Part shown: positions 24,364-32,319 of the stretch, piece after piece | Position numbering within the stretch: position 1 is the stretch's first letter | Layout of the letters: each line of letters begins with the position of its first letter | Source of the DNA: an uncultured Trueperaceae bacterium | GTDB lineage: Bacteria > Deinococcota > Deinococci > Deinococcales > Trueperaceae | Reading direction: 5' to 3' | Assembly: GCA_937907415.1 (NCBI GenBank) | Contig: CALCHY010000335.1 | Coordinates: 1 to 42,280 of the forward strand | Length of the DNA: 42,280 nucleotides | The notes under the pieces: model-generated | What the model saw: the letters and a program-made list of their open reading frames with translations, nothing else | Databases searched by the model: none | What the model was told of the DNA's origin: nothing | Position numbers and translations under genes: made by a program

Positions 24364-25437
24364 TCAGCTGGTGACGCTGACGGCGGCGCCGCGCACGGTG
24401 GTGGCGACGGTCTCGCCGAGGAGCTCAGCTAAGCGCGAGAGGCAGCGGTAGTACTTCTTGGCGTAGGCACCGTCGCGGTAACTCACGTCGAAGACGTCCT
24501 GCAGCGGCCCGACGCCGCTGGCGCGCAACACTACCTGGCGGTCGTACGCCTTGTCGATGAAGTGGACGAAGCGCAGCGCGTCGTTCTGCGAGACGAGTGG
24601 CGCTACCCCGTGCAAGTAGATGCTCCCGACCTGCGCGAGCACCCCACCGACCCGCGTCGGGTGAATGGAGCGCAGCAGCCTCATCAGGTCGTCGAAGGTG
24701 AGGGAGAGTCGCGGGCTCGGGGCTAGCTCATTCTGCTCGCGCGCCACCAACTCCTCCTCAGACAACCATGCGCCCTGACGCGTGCGCTGCCTGAAGTCCG
24801 GGCCGCCAACCGGCACGACTTGAAATGAGGCGGCAAGCGACTGGATCTCCCGCCGGAAGTCATCCGCGTTGAAGCGCCCCTGACCTTGCGCTGCTGGCGG
24901 GGTGTTCGAGGTGGTAACCACTGCGGTTCCACCCGCGAAACGGGCAGCTAGGAAGGTCTTGACTATGAGGGTGTTGCCCGGATCGTCGAGCTCGAACTCG
25001 TCGATGCACAAGAGCTCGGTAGCGCCGAACTCGGCGTGCGCACCAGGCATGCCAAGGACGCCGATGAGGTACACGAGCTCTTGGAAGCTGAGGTAGCGCT
25101 TCGAAGCCGTGTCCGCCGCCGCGTAAGTAGCGGCGAGCAGGTGGGTCTTCCCGACTCCGAAGCCACCGTCGAGGTAGAGGCCGGCTGGCGCTGGCGCGGT
25201 CGCCTGTTGCCAAGGCCACTTGACGGACGGCAGGCGCTTGTTGGCAGCGGCCGCGCGGTGACGCCATGGGCGCCCCAGCACGAACTCGCGCAGTTGGTCT
25301 CGCGCGTTCGCCTGGGTTGGGTGTTGCGGTTCGTAGGTCTCGAAGGCGACGTCCGCGAAGCGCTTCGGCGGCCTCAGGTCCTGTGGTGACGGTGGGGGAG
25401 GGGGCCTCAAGTCCGCCACCGACAGCAGCTTGGTCAC
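24364..25437 (-). CDS. zapE: ZapE/AFG1-type ATPase
   Basis: AFG1-like P-loop ATPases include bacterial ZapE, which acts on the division ring, and mitochondrial AFG1. The 357-aa product has a proline-rich start, a FADVAFETYEPQHPTQ segment (about 27-42), P-loop GGFGVGKTHL (91-100), LLCIDEFELDD (142-152) as Walker B, and VVTTSNTPPAA as sensor 1, all typical. GTG 25437 is chosen: TAGGCT lies 7 nt upstream. The open frame continues to 25686, but that extension is antisense to the cobalamin riboswitch and not protein-like. Confidence 0.85.
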   Translation of the reverse strand: MTKLLSVADLRPPPPPSPQDLRPPKRFADVAFETYEPQHPTQANARDQLREFVLGRPWRHRAAAANKRLPSVKWPWQQATAPAPAGLYLDGGFGVGKTHLLAATYAAADTASKRYLSFQELVYLIGVLGMPGAHAEFGATELLCIDEFELDDPGNTLIVKTFLAARFAGGTAVVTTSNTPPAAQGQGRFNADDFRREIQSLAASFQVVPVGGPDFRQRTRQGAWLSEEELVAREQNELAPSPRLSLTFDDLMRLLRSIHPTRVGGVLAQVGSIYLHGVAPLVSQNDALRFVHFIDKAYDRQVVLRASGVGPLQDVFDVSYRDGAYAKKYYRCLSRLAELLGETVATTVRGAAVSVTS

Positions 25438-25444
25438 GGACGGG

Positions 25445-25453
25445 AGCCTACCA
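25445..25453 (-). promoter_or_regulatory. Extended -10 box for leaderless zapE
   Basis: TGG-TAGGCT on the minus strand (TAGGCT at 25445-25450), 7 nt before GTG 25437. Its upstream contact region overlaps the divergent riboswitch promoter. Confidence 0.45.
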
Positions 25454-25458
25454 TCTCG

Positions 25459-25487
25459 TTGACACCCGCTCGGGCTCGCCGTAGAGT
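25459..25487 (+). promoter_or_regulatory. Promoter of the cobalamin riboswitch and btu operon
   Basis: Consensus TTGACA (25459-25464), a 17-nt spacer and TAGAGT (25482-25487). The predicted start is near 25491-25495, at the start of the riboswitch. Confidence 0.75.
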
Positions 25488-25490
25488 GCC

Positions 25491-25716
25491 ATTGGTCGCC
25501 CTCTCGGGGAAGCCGGTGTGATCCCGGCGCTGTCCCGCAACGGTAAGCCGAACCGCTAACGGCGGTAAGGACGAGTCCGAACACCGACTGGCGAACTTCA
25601 CTGCACCCCTTGCGCGGACGAGGGAGGTAGGGCCGCCAGCTAACTGGCGTCGCCACGACCTCGAACCCCCGGTTAGCAACCGGCACCCTCAGACCCGCAG
25701 GCCGAAGGAGAGCTCC
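25491..25716 (+). ncRNA. Cobalamin riboswitch and leader of btuF
   Basis: The aptamer is recognisable by AAGCCGGTG, CCGGCGCTGTCCCGCAA followed by CGGTAA, then the late segment GTCCGAACACCGACTGGC (25576-25592). Adenosylcobalamin-type binding normally represses downstream transporter genes. An alternative pairing is visible in the expression platform: CGCCAG (25634-25639) can pair with CTGGCG at 25644-25649 or with CTGGCG at the 3' edge of the aptamer (25588-25593). GAAGGAG before the ATG at 25717 is the ribosome-binding site. There is no U-tract, which favours control of translation initiation. Confidence 0.92.
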
Positions 25717-26601
25717 ATGTTCCGACGCCTGACCCTTCTCGCCGTAACCCTGCTCTTGCTTGGAAGCGGCGCCTTCGCCACCACGTACCCCGTGACGGTC
25801 GTCGATGACCTGGGGCGCGCCGTGACGTTAACGGCCGCGCCGCAGCGCGTGATCAGCATGCTCCCTAGCCACACGGAGAGCGTCTGCGCGATCGAAGCCT
25901 GCGACTTGCTCATCGGCGTGGACCGCCACAGCAACTACCCCGCGCAGGTGACTGGCCTGCCGCAACTCGGCGACGCCTTCGCGCCCGACCTCGAGGCCGT
26001 CCTGGCCCTCGACCCTGACTTCGTGCTCGTAGACGAGTACAGCGGCCTGCAGGCGCCACTGACCGACCTTGGCATCACCGTGTTCGCCGGGTCGCCGCAA
26101 ACCATCGACGAGACGATGGCGTTCCTCTTGCTGCTTGGCGCCATGCTCGACCGCGAGACCGAGGCGGCCGTGCTCGTCGGGCAGCTCGAGGGCGAGATCA
26201 AAGGCGTCGCCGCCGTGCTGACCGGCGTGACCGGCCCGCGTGTGTTCGTCGAACTGGATCCGACTCCGTACTCGATCGGTCCCAGCTCTTACATCGGTGA
26301 GTTAGTCGCCGCGGCCGGCGGTGTCAACATCGTCACGGAGGCGATGGGCGAGTTCCCGCAGGTCGACCCTGAGTACGTCGTGCTCCAAGACCCGCAAGTG
26401 ATCGTGCTAACCGACGCCCCCTTCGGCGTAACCGCTGACTCGGTAGCGGCTAGGCCCGGTTGGAGCGCCATTGAGGCGGTGGTCGATGGCCGCGTTTACG
26501 AGCTCGATACGGCCGCGGCGGACATCATCAGCCGCTCTGGCCCGCGCATGGGTGAGGCCGTGAGACTACTCGCGGCGCTCTTCCACCCTGGACTCTTCTG
26601 A
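25717..26601 (+). CDS. btuF: Cobalamin ABC transporter substrate-binding protein
   Basis: The 294-aa product has a signal peptide (hydrophobic 5-20, cleavage near AFA at 20-22) and a periplasmic-binding-protein fold of the BtuF/FhuD cluster: TYPVTVVDDLGRAVTL, RVISMLPSHTESVCAI, LDPDFVLVDEY. It captures cobalamin or a corrinoid outside the cytoplasmic membrane. No lipobox cysteine is seen, so it is probably soluble in a periplasm-like space or tethered otherwise. First gene after the cobalamin riboswitch, which supports the substrate. Confidence 0.9.
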   Translation: MFRRLTLLAVTLLLLGSGAFATTYPVTVVDDLGRAVTLTAAPQRVISMLPSHTESVCAIEACDLLIGVDRHSNYPAQVTGLPQLGDAFAPDLEAVLALDPDFVLVDEYSGLQAPLTDLGITVFAGSPQTIDETMAFLLLLGAMLDRETEAAVLVGQLEGEIKGVAAVLTGVTGPRVFVELDPTPYSIGPSSYIGELVAAAGGVNIVTEAMGEFPQVDPEYVVLQDPQVIVLTDAPFGVTADSVAARPGWSAIEAVVDGRVYELDTAAADIISRSGPRMGEAVRLLAALFHPGLF

Positions 26602-26620
26602 AGGCTAGCCGGGGACAGCA

Positions 26621-27673
26621 GTGGAGCGACGAGTAGGTCACGCACTCGAGCCGGGCCGCCGCGCCAGGCCGCGCATGGCGTTGGTGTTGCTCCTCTCCGC
26701 GCTGGTGCTAGTTGCTGCCCTGGTGCTCGCCGTTAGCCTCGGAAGCGTGAGGGTCGCGCCGGCCGAGATCGTGGCTGCGGCGCTCAAAGGGATCAACGGC
26801 GATGAACTGCTGCCGCTCGACCGGGTCGTATGGCAGTTGAGGTTCCCGCGTGTGCTGCTTGCGGCGTTGGTTGGCGCTGGTCTGGCGTTGGCAGGCACGA
26901 TGTTCCAGGGGGTGTTCCGCAACCCGCTCGCAGAGCCGTACCTCATCGGTACGGCGAGCGGTGCAGGCTTCGGTGCCGTGCTTGTCATGACGCTCGGCGC
27001 TACTGTCCCGCTCCTCGCCCGCGTCGGCGCCCCGCTCGTAGCGTTCGCCTTCGCCCTGCTCACCGTTGCCACCGTGCTGTTCCTCGCGCGCTCAGGCGGC
27101 GCTGTCCCGACCGTGCGCTTGATCCTCGCTGGCGTGGTCGTCGGCTCGCTCTTCACGGCCGCCACCTCGTTCCTGCTCGTGGCTGCCCGCGAGCAGGCAG
27201 CCGGCATGCTGGCATGGCTGCTTGGCGGCTTCGGTTTCTCGACCTGGAGTCAGGTGCGCGTCATAGCGCTGTTCACCCTGCCGGCTTTGGCGTTGGCGGG
27301 CGCGTTCGCGCGCGCCCTCGACCTACTTCAGCTCGGGGAGGAGGGCGCGGCGCTCCTCGGCCTCAGCGTCGAACGCGTGAAGCTCTTACTCCTCGGCGTA
27401 GCAACGCTCGTGACGGCCGCTGCCGTCAGCGTCGCGGGCATCATCGGGTTCGTGGGGCTGATCGTGCCGCACGCCGCGCGCATCGCACTAGGGCGTCCCC
27501 ACGGACGGCTGCTTCCTACGGCGGCCATCTGGGGCGCCACGTTCATGATCCTGGCAGACCTGCTCGCGCGCCAAGTGATAGCGCCAGTCGAGGTGCCGGT
27601 CGGTATCGTGACCGCGCTCGTCGGTGGGCCGTTCTTCCTGTGGCTCCTCAAGAAGCGGAGCGCGGCAGGATGA
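26621..27673 (+). CDS. btuC: Cobalamin ABC transporter permease
   Basis: A FecCD/BtuC-type permease of 350 aa with about nine or ten membrane helices. It has the typical motifs FRNPLAEPYLIGTASGAGFG (about 103-122), the late cytoplasmic loop GLIVPHAARIALG (about 284-296) that contacts the ATPase, and a C-terminal VPVGIVTALVGGPFFLWLL. GTG start at 26621. It forms the transmembrane part of the btu importer and overlaps btuD by 4 nt. Confidence 0.92.
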   Translation: MERRVGHALEPGRRARPRMALVLLLSALVLVAALVLAVSLGSVRVAPAEIVAAALKGINGDELLPLDRVVWQLRFPRVLLAALVGAGLALAGTMFQGVFRNPLAEPYLIGTASGAGFGAVLVMTLGATVPLLARVGAPLVAFAFALLTVATVLFLARSGGAVPTVRLILAGVVVGSLFTAATSFLLVAAREQAAGMLAWLLGGFGFSTWSQVRVIALFTLPALALAGAFARALDLLQLGEEGAALLGLSVERVKLLLLGVATLVTAAAVSVAGIIGFVGLIVPHAARIALGRPHGRLLPTAAIWGATFMILADLLARQVIAPVEVPVGIVTALVGGPFFLWLLKKRSAAG

Positions 27674-28446
27674 CGAGCGGACTCGTCATCTCAGACGTAA
27701 CGGTGAGGTTCGGCGCGGGAGCCGCGCGCGCCCTCGACGGCGTGAGCCTCGCGGTGAGACCGGGAGAAGTCGTCGGGATCGTCGGACCGAACGGGGCAGG
27801 CAAGAGCACGGTGCTGCGCGTTCTCACACGGTTGATCGCGCCCAGTTCCGGCGTGGTGACGTTGGCCGGGCAGCCGCTCGCGAGTTACTCGCGGCTCGGG
27901 CTAGCCCGCGAGGTCGCCCTCGTCGAGCAGTCGCCCGAAGTGCCCGTAGGTTTCTTGGCGCGCGAAGTCGTAGCCATGGGGCGCGCGCCGCACTTGGGGC
28001 TGTTCGGTAGCTACCGCAAGCTTGATGACGAGGTAGTCGAGCGCGCGATGGCGGTGACGTCTACGAGCGAGTTCGCTGCCAGGCGGGTCGAAACGCTCTC
28101 CGGCGGTGAACTCCAGCGTGTCGTCTTCGCGCGCGCCGTTGCCCAAGAGCCGAGCTACCTGCTACTAGACGAACCGACCAGCCACCTGGACTTGCGTTAC
28201 CAGGTCGAAGTCATGCGTCATGCCCGCGCGCAGGCGGCGTCCGGCACCGGGGTGCTGCTCGTGGTGCACGACCTCAACCTGGCTGCCAGGAGCTGCGATC
28301 GCCTCGTGCTGTTGGAGGCTGGCAAGATCGTGGCGCTTGGCGCCCCTGACGAGGTTCTCGTGAGCTCAACGCTGGAGCGCGTGTTCAACACGCCGGTGAC
28401 CGTGCTCCGTGATGGGCGGTTCCCCGTGATCGTCCCGCGCTTCTAG
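27670..28446 (+). CDS. btuD: Cobalamin ABC transporter ATPase
   Basis: The 258-aa ATPase has Walker A GPNGAGKST (39-47), signature LSGGELQ (143-149), Walker B LLLDEPT (164-170) and the H-loop VVHD. It powers import through BtuC. ATG 27670 overlaps the btuC stop by 4 nt (ATGA); the long open frame upstream is a shadow of btuC. Last gene of the operon. Confidence 0.93.
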   Translation: MTSGLVISDVTVRFGAGAARALDGVSLAVRPGEVVGIVGPNGAGKSTVLRVLTRLIAPSSGVVTLAGQPLASYSRLGLAREVALVEQSPEVPVGFLAREVVAMGRAPHLGLFGSYRKLDDEVVERAMAVTSTSEFAARRVETLSGGELQRVVFARAVAQEPSYLLLDEPTSHLDLRYQVEVMRHARAQAASGTGVLLVVHDLNLAARSCDRLVLLEAGKIVALGAPDEVLVSSTLERVFNTPVTVLRDGRFPVIVPRF

Positions 28447-28460
28447 CGCGCTAGGCGCGG

Positions 28461-29606
28461 TCAGAACACGCTAGGTGGGTCGAAGATGCGCCTGACTTTG
28501 ATGGCCAGCTCGTAGTAGTCGACCACCGCCTGAGTGGCCGCGCGCCAACCGAACTGCTCCATGTCGGCGCGCGCCCTGGCGCCGAGCCGTCGCCGCCTCG
28601 CAGGATCGTGGAGGAGCTCGCGGAGTTTCTCGGTGAGGTCACCCAAGTCGCCTGGCGTGAAGAGCAGGCCGTTCTCACCGTCGTTGATGACGTCTGGTAT
28701 GCCGCCGGCGCGCGCGCCGACGGAAGGTACTCCGGACGCCATGGCCTCCATGGCGACGAAGCCGAGCGTCTCGGTGTCTGATGGGAACGCGAAGACGTCG
28801 GAACTCGCGTAGGCAGCAGCTAACTCGAGGCCGGACATGTAGCCGGTGAAGACGGTGTTGGTGCCCTTGAAGCGGCGCTTGAGGTCGGCTTCGGCTGGGC
28901 CAGAGCCGACCAGCGCCAGTCGCGCACCTGGAATCTGCGTGACGGGCGCGTAAAGCCAATCGAGGCGCTTCTCGAACGAGAGCCTGCCAACGTACGTCAT
29001 GAGGGGCGCTTCTGGGTGGCCGCCCGTCAGGAGGGAGCGCATGGCCTGCGTGCGCCGCTCCGGGCGGAAGAGGTCGGTGTCTACCGCCTTGGGCCAGAGT
29101 CGCACGCGGCGTATGCCGAGAGCGCGCGCCGACTTCACCATCGGCACGCTGGTGCAGAGGTTCACGTGCGCCTGGTTGTGCACGTCGCGCAGGAAGCGCC
29201 GTGAGGGCTCCTGTAAAAGCGGCAGCTTGAGGTGAAGCGCGTACTGCGTGATGTCGGTGTGGTAGCTCGCCAGGAGGGGCAAGTTGCGTTGCTTCGCCAA
29301 GGCCGTGCCCCACAGTCCGAGCACGACGGGGTTGACAACGTGCACGACGTCCGGCTGAAAGCGGTCCAGTTCGCGTCCGAGCCGCGGCCGTGGCAAGCCA
29401 AGGAAGAGTTCCGGATACCACGGCCTGAAGGGCAACGCAGGGACCCGCACCACGCGGTGCCCTGCGTACGAAGGTGGCGGGTCGTGGGGCGCGAAGATGA
29501 GCACCTCATGCCCGAGCACCGCCAACTGTTCGAGGGTGCGCGTTATGCGCGTCACCACCCCGTCTACCTTCGGCAGGAAGACCTCGGTGAAGAGCGCGAT
29601 CTTCAT
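28461..29606 (-). CDS. sqdX: SqdX-like sulfoquinovosyltransferase (GT4)
   Basis: SqdX/SQD2 transfers sulfoquinovose from UDP-sulfoquinovose to diacylglycerol, the last step to the sulfolipid SQDG. The 381-aa product has the N-terminus IALFTEVFLPKVDGVVTRIT (3-22), then SYHTDI, AHVNLCTSVPMV and LWPKAVDTDLFRP, a pattern matching cyanobacterial SqdX. The GT4 donor site has SDTETLGFVAMEAMASG. It lies 16 nt after the sqdB-like gene, which supports this function over a generic mannosyl- or glucosyltransferase. The activity on DAG is inferred. Confidence 0.78.
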   Translation of the reverse strand: MKIALFTEVFLPKVDGVVTRITRTLEQLAVLGHEVLIFAPHDPPPSYAGHRVVRVPALPFRPWYPELFLGLPRPRLGRELDRFQPDVVHVVNPVVLGLWGTALAKQRNLPLLASYHTDITQYALHLKLPLLQEPSRRFLRDVHNQAHVNLCTSVPMVKSARALGIRRVRLWPKAVDTDLFRPERRTQAMRSLLTGGHPEAPLMTYVGRLSFEKRLDWLYAPVTQIPGARLALVGSGPAEADLKRRFKGTNTVFTGYMSGLELAAAYASSDVFAFPSDTETLGFVAMEAMASGVPSVGARAGGIPDVINDGENGLLFTPGDLGDLTEKLRELLHDPARRRRLGARARADMEQFGWRAATQAVVDYYELAIKVRRIFDPPSVF

Positions 29607-29622
29607 GCCGCGACCGTGTGGA

Positions 29623-30840
29623 TCAGGCTTTGCCGACCGCTTCTGTGGCCGCTAGTGCCGGGTCGCCTGGGCGGTTCTCGCGCGTCCAGGTGCTGGTAGC
29701 CGGGATCTTGCTGGGGTCGGCGCGGTCGGCGTACTTGCGGGCCACGTCCGTCACTTCCGTTAGCAGGCCCGCTTCCAGCGTCGTCGGCTGCAGTCCGAGG
29801 TCGAGGAACAGGTCGTTGCGCACGAACAGGTCGTTCTCAGCGTCCTCACGGCGCGGGTTGGGCGTGAACGCGACCTGGCAGCCGGTTAGCTCGGAGATCA
29901 TGTTCGCGAGGTCGCGTACCCGGTGCGTTTCGGTCATCTGGTTGAGGATCTTCACGCGTTCGCCGCGCGCCGGTGGGTTCTCGAGGGCCAGCTGTACGCA
30001 CTTGACCGTGTCGGTGATGTGGATGAACGCGCGTGTTTGCCCGCCTGTGCCGTGCACTGTGAGTGGGTAGCCGACGGCCGCCTGCATGAGGAAGCGGTTC
30101 AGCACCGTTCCGTAATCGCCGTCGTAATCGAAGCGGTTGATGAGGCGCTCGTCGAGGTTCGTCTCTGGCGTGTTCGTGCCCCACACGATGCCCTGGTGTA
30201 GATCCGTGATCCGCAGGCGGTCGTTCTTGGCGTAGTAAGCGAAGAGGATCTGGTCGAGGGACTTGGTCATGTGATAGATGCTGCCCGGGTTGGTCGGGTA
30301 GAGGACTTCCTGGCTGACCTTGCGCCCATCGTCGGTCGTGACCTCGATGGCCAAGTAACCCTCAGGGATCTTCATGCCAGCCGTGCCGTAGCCGTAGACG
30401 CCCATGGTGCCAAGGTGGGCGAGGTGGATGTCCTGGCCGCTCTCGACGACCGCCGCGAGCAAGTTGTTGGTGGCGTTGACGTTGTTGTCGACCGTGTAGC
30501 GCTTGTTGCGGCTGCTCTTCATCGAGTACGGCGCGGCGCGCTGCTCGGCGAAGTGCACGACGGCGTTCGGGCGCTCACGCTCGAGCAGGGCGAGTAGCCC
30601 AGCGTAGTCTTGCGCGACGTCGAGGTTGACGAAGTCGATGACCTTGCCTGTCAGTTCCCGCCACGCCTTGAGGCGGACGCCCATCGGCTGGATGGGGGTG
30701 AGGCTGCCTGCCTCGAGTTCGTTGTCGATGTCGCGCCGGGAGAGGTTGTCGACTATGACCACTTCGTGCCCGAGGTTGCTCAAGTGTAGACTGGTCGGCC
30801 AACCGCAGAAGCCGTCTCCGCCGAGGATAAGCACCTTCAT
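29623..30840 (-). CDS. sqdB: UDP-sulfoquinovose synthase
   Basis: SQD1/SqdB converts UDP-glucose and sulfite into UDP-sulfoquinovose. It is an NAD-binding SDR of 405 aa starting LILGGDGFCGWPTSLHLS (4-21), the distinctive SQD1 N-terminus. GTMGVYG and the catalytic Y-x-x-x-K of YHMTK follow, then GIVWGTNT. GGAGG lies 7 nt before the ATG. First gene of a two-gene unit with the sqdX-like gene. Confidence 0.9.
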   Translation of the reverse strand: MKVLILGGDGFCGWPTSLHLSNLGHEVVIVDNLSRRDIDNELEAGSLTPIQPMGVRLKAWRELTGKVIDFVNLDVAQDYAGLLALLERERPNAVVHFAEQRAAPYSMKSSRNKRYTVDNNVNATNNLLAAVVESGQDIHLAHLGTMGVYGYGTAGMKIPEGYLAIEVTTDDGRKVSQEVLYPTNPGSIYHMTKSLDQILFAYYAKNDRLRITDLHQGIVWGTNTPETNLDERLINRFDYDGDYGTVLNRFLMQAAVGYPLTVHGTGGQTRAFIHITDTVKCVQLALENPPARGERVKILNQMTETHRVRDLANMISELTGCQVAFTPNPRREDAENDLFVRNDLFLDLGLQPTTLEAGLLTEVTDVARKYADRADPSKIPATSTWTRENRPGDPALAATEAVGKA

Positions 30841-30898
30841 AATTCGCCTCCGAAGAGCGCACCCGGCAGCCAGGGCCGCTGGGCACGCGAGTGCGCCC

Positions 30899-30907
30899 AG
30901 TCTAGCA
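30899..30907 (-). promoter_or_regulatory. Extended -10 promoter of the sqdB-sqdX unit
   Basis: TGC-TAGACT on the minus strand (TAGACT at 30899-30904). The predicted leader is about 50 nt and ends with CGGAGG. Confidence 0.45.
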
Positions 30908-30934
30908 CCGGTCGCGCGTTGGTTCCGCCGTCAC

Positions 30935-30950
30935 CCGCCCTACGGGGCGG
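30935..30950 (-). terminator. GC hairpin after the GT2 gene
   Basis: CCGCCC and GGGCGG pair around TACG/CGTA just after the GT2 stop. No U-tract follows, so termination is uncertain. Confidence 0.3.
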
Positions 30951-30952
30951 CT

Positions 30953-32167
30953 CTACGGGCGAATGACGCCCTCTTTGGCGCGGCGCTTCAGTTCGCGTAG
31001 GCGCCGCTGGAACAGCCGCGTGCGGTACGCCTCCGCTCCGGCATGCCACGCGCTTGGTTTCAAGAACGAGCCGATGACGGCGGCGGCGATGAACGGCGGG
31101 TGCATGAGAGACCACCACAGGGTGCTGAGGCCCCATAGGTCGCGCCGGTCCCAGTGGCGCGTGCCGATGCCCATCCCGACGAACTCGATGGCCGCCTTCG
31201 CGAGCCACAAGCCAAGCACCCAAGGTGTCAGTCCAGGCAGGACGAAACACAGCAGGGCGGTAAGCGTGAGGAGGACGCTCTGCAGCCCAAGCACCGCGAT
31301 GCCCGCCAGGAAGCCAGGGTGGTAGTGGAGCACGTGGTGGTAGCGGCTCACCCAGCGCCGACGTTGCCTTACGAGGTCGGGCGCCGTTGCCACCCCGCTA
31401 GTGACCACGCGACACTCGGGGGCGTCTGCGAACACGACGCGCGCCCCAGGCAAGCGACCGAGTTTCTGGGTGAGGAGGTCCTCGTCGCCGCTAGGCGCCC
31501 TACCCGCCGCACCGAAGCCGCCAACGGCCTCGAACGCGGACCTGCGGTACGCGAGGTTGTTGGCGCTGCTCGCGTACTTGAGGCCGAAACGCGTGAGGCT
31601 GCGAGACACGAGCATGAGCGTGAACCAATCGATGGACTCGAAGCGCTGGAGTAGCGAACGAGCGGCGCCGCGCCTGCTGGTGCTCACGTAACCAGCGACC
31701 ATGACGACGTCGTCGACGAAGTGAGCGGCCATGCCGGCCACCCAGGAGGGGTCGTGAGTGCAGTCGGCGTCCGTCGCCAATATCAGCTCACCCGTGGTCG
31801 CCTTGATGCCGTGGTCCACGGCGTTCACTTTCGGCGCTAGGCGCCTGCTCGGCTGGGTGATGGCCACGAGCCGAAAGCGCGGGTCGCTGGCGACGAAACT
31901 CTCGACGAGCGCCCGCGTGCCGTCCGTTGAGCGGTCGTCGATCACCACGAACTCGATGGGCCCCGCGTAGTTCTGAGCGGCTAGTGAGGCGAGGGTGCGC
32001 GGCAACGTGCGCTCCTCGTTGTGTGCTGGCAGGATCACGCTGACTGCAGGCGTAGCGCCGGTGCGCTTGAGTTCGCTGCGCCGTAGGGCACCGACGATGA
32101 CCATGACCATCAGCCACAGGTACGGCAGCTCGGCGAGGTAGAGCGCGATGATGATGGCCGTCTGCAC
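30953..32167 (-). CDS. Membrane family 2 glycosyltransferase
   Basis: A 404-aa processive-type GT2 with an N-terminal membrane helix (about 3-27) and two or three C-terminal helices (about 290-370). The catalytic domain has VSVILPAHNEERTLP (42-56), VIDDRSTDGT (75-84), the DAD metal site (133-135), a GDED acceptor motif and QRRRW (about 265). The product could be a glycolipid or an envelope polysaccharide; the sqd genes downstream suggest a glycolipid, but it has its own promoter. GTG start preceded by GGAGGAGGG. Confidence 0.8.
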   Translation of the reverse strand: MQTAIIIALYLAELPYLWLMVMVIVGALRRSELKRTGATPAVSVILPAHNEERTLPRTLASLAAQNYAGPIEFVVIDDRSTDGTRALVESFVASDPRFRLVAITQPSRRLAPKVNAVDHGIKATTGELILATDADCTHDPSWVAGMAAHFVDDVVMVAGYVSTSRRGAARSLLQRFESIDWFTLMLVSRSLTRFGLKYASSANNLAYRRSAFEAVGGFGAAGRAPSGDEDLLTQKLGRLPGARVVFADAPECRVVTSGVATAPDLVRQRRRWVSRYHHVLHYHPGFLAGIAVLGLQSVLLTLTALLCFVLPGLTPWVLGLWLAKAAIEFVGMGIGTRHWDRRDLWGLSTLWWSLMHPPFIAAAVIGSFLKPSAWHAGAEAYRTRLFQRRLRELKRRAKEGVIRP

Positions 32168-32197
32168 TGCCTAACCCTCCTCCAAGAGTCGAGGCCA

Positions 32198-32206
32198 ATG
32201 CTAACA
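32198..32206 (-). promoter_or_regulatory. Extended -10 promoter of the GT2 gene
   Basis: TGT-TAGCAT on the minus strand (TAGCAT at 32198-32203), giving a leader of about 24 nt with the GGAGGAGGG ribosome-binding site. Confidence 0.45.
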
Positions 32207-32307
32207 CCGGCCGTGAGCGGCCCGAGCCCCGCGACGGCCTAACAGCACGGCGGCGACCACGGCGCCCACTTCCCCTGGCGGCGACGGGCGTCGCGGGAAC
32301 GCGGGGT

Positions 32308-32313
32308 TAGGCT
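32308..32313 (+). promoter_or_regulatory. -10 box for leaderless helicase gene
   Basis: TAGGCT lies 6 nt before GTG 32320; there is no Shine-Dalgarno sequence. Confidence 0.45.
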
Positions 32314-32319
32314 ACGGCG

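Noticed and set aside
25438..25686. Upstream extension of the zapE frame
   Set aside because: It is antisense to the cobalamin riboswitch, with low-complexity translation; a -10 box lies 7 nt before the GTG at 25437.
26830..27669. Upstream extension of the btuD frame
   Set aside because: The extension lies within btuC; the conserved ABC ATPase begins at 27670 with the usual ATGA overlap.
28443..28454. Palindrome CTAGCGCGCTAG at the btuD stop
   Set aside because: It lies over the stop codon and lacks a U-tract; a terminator cannot be claimed.
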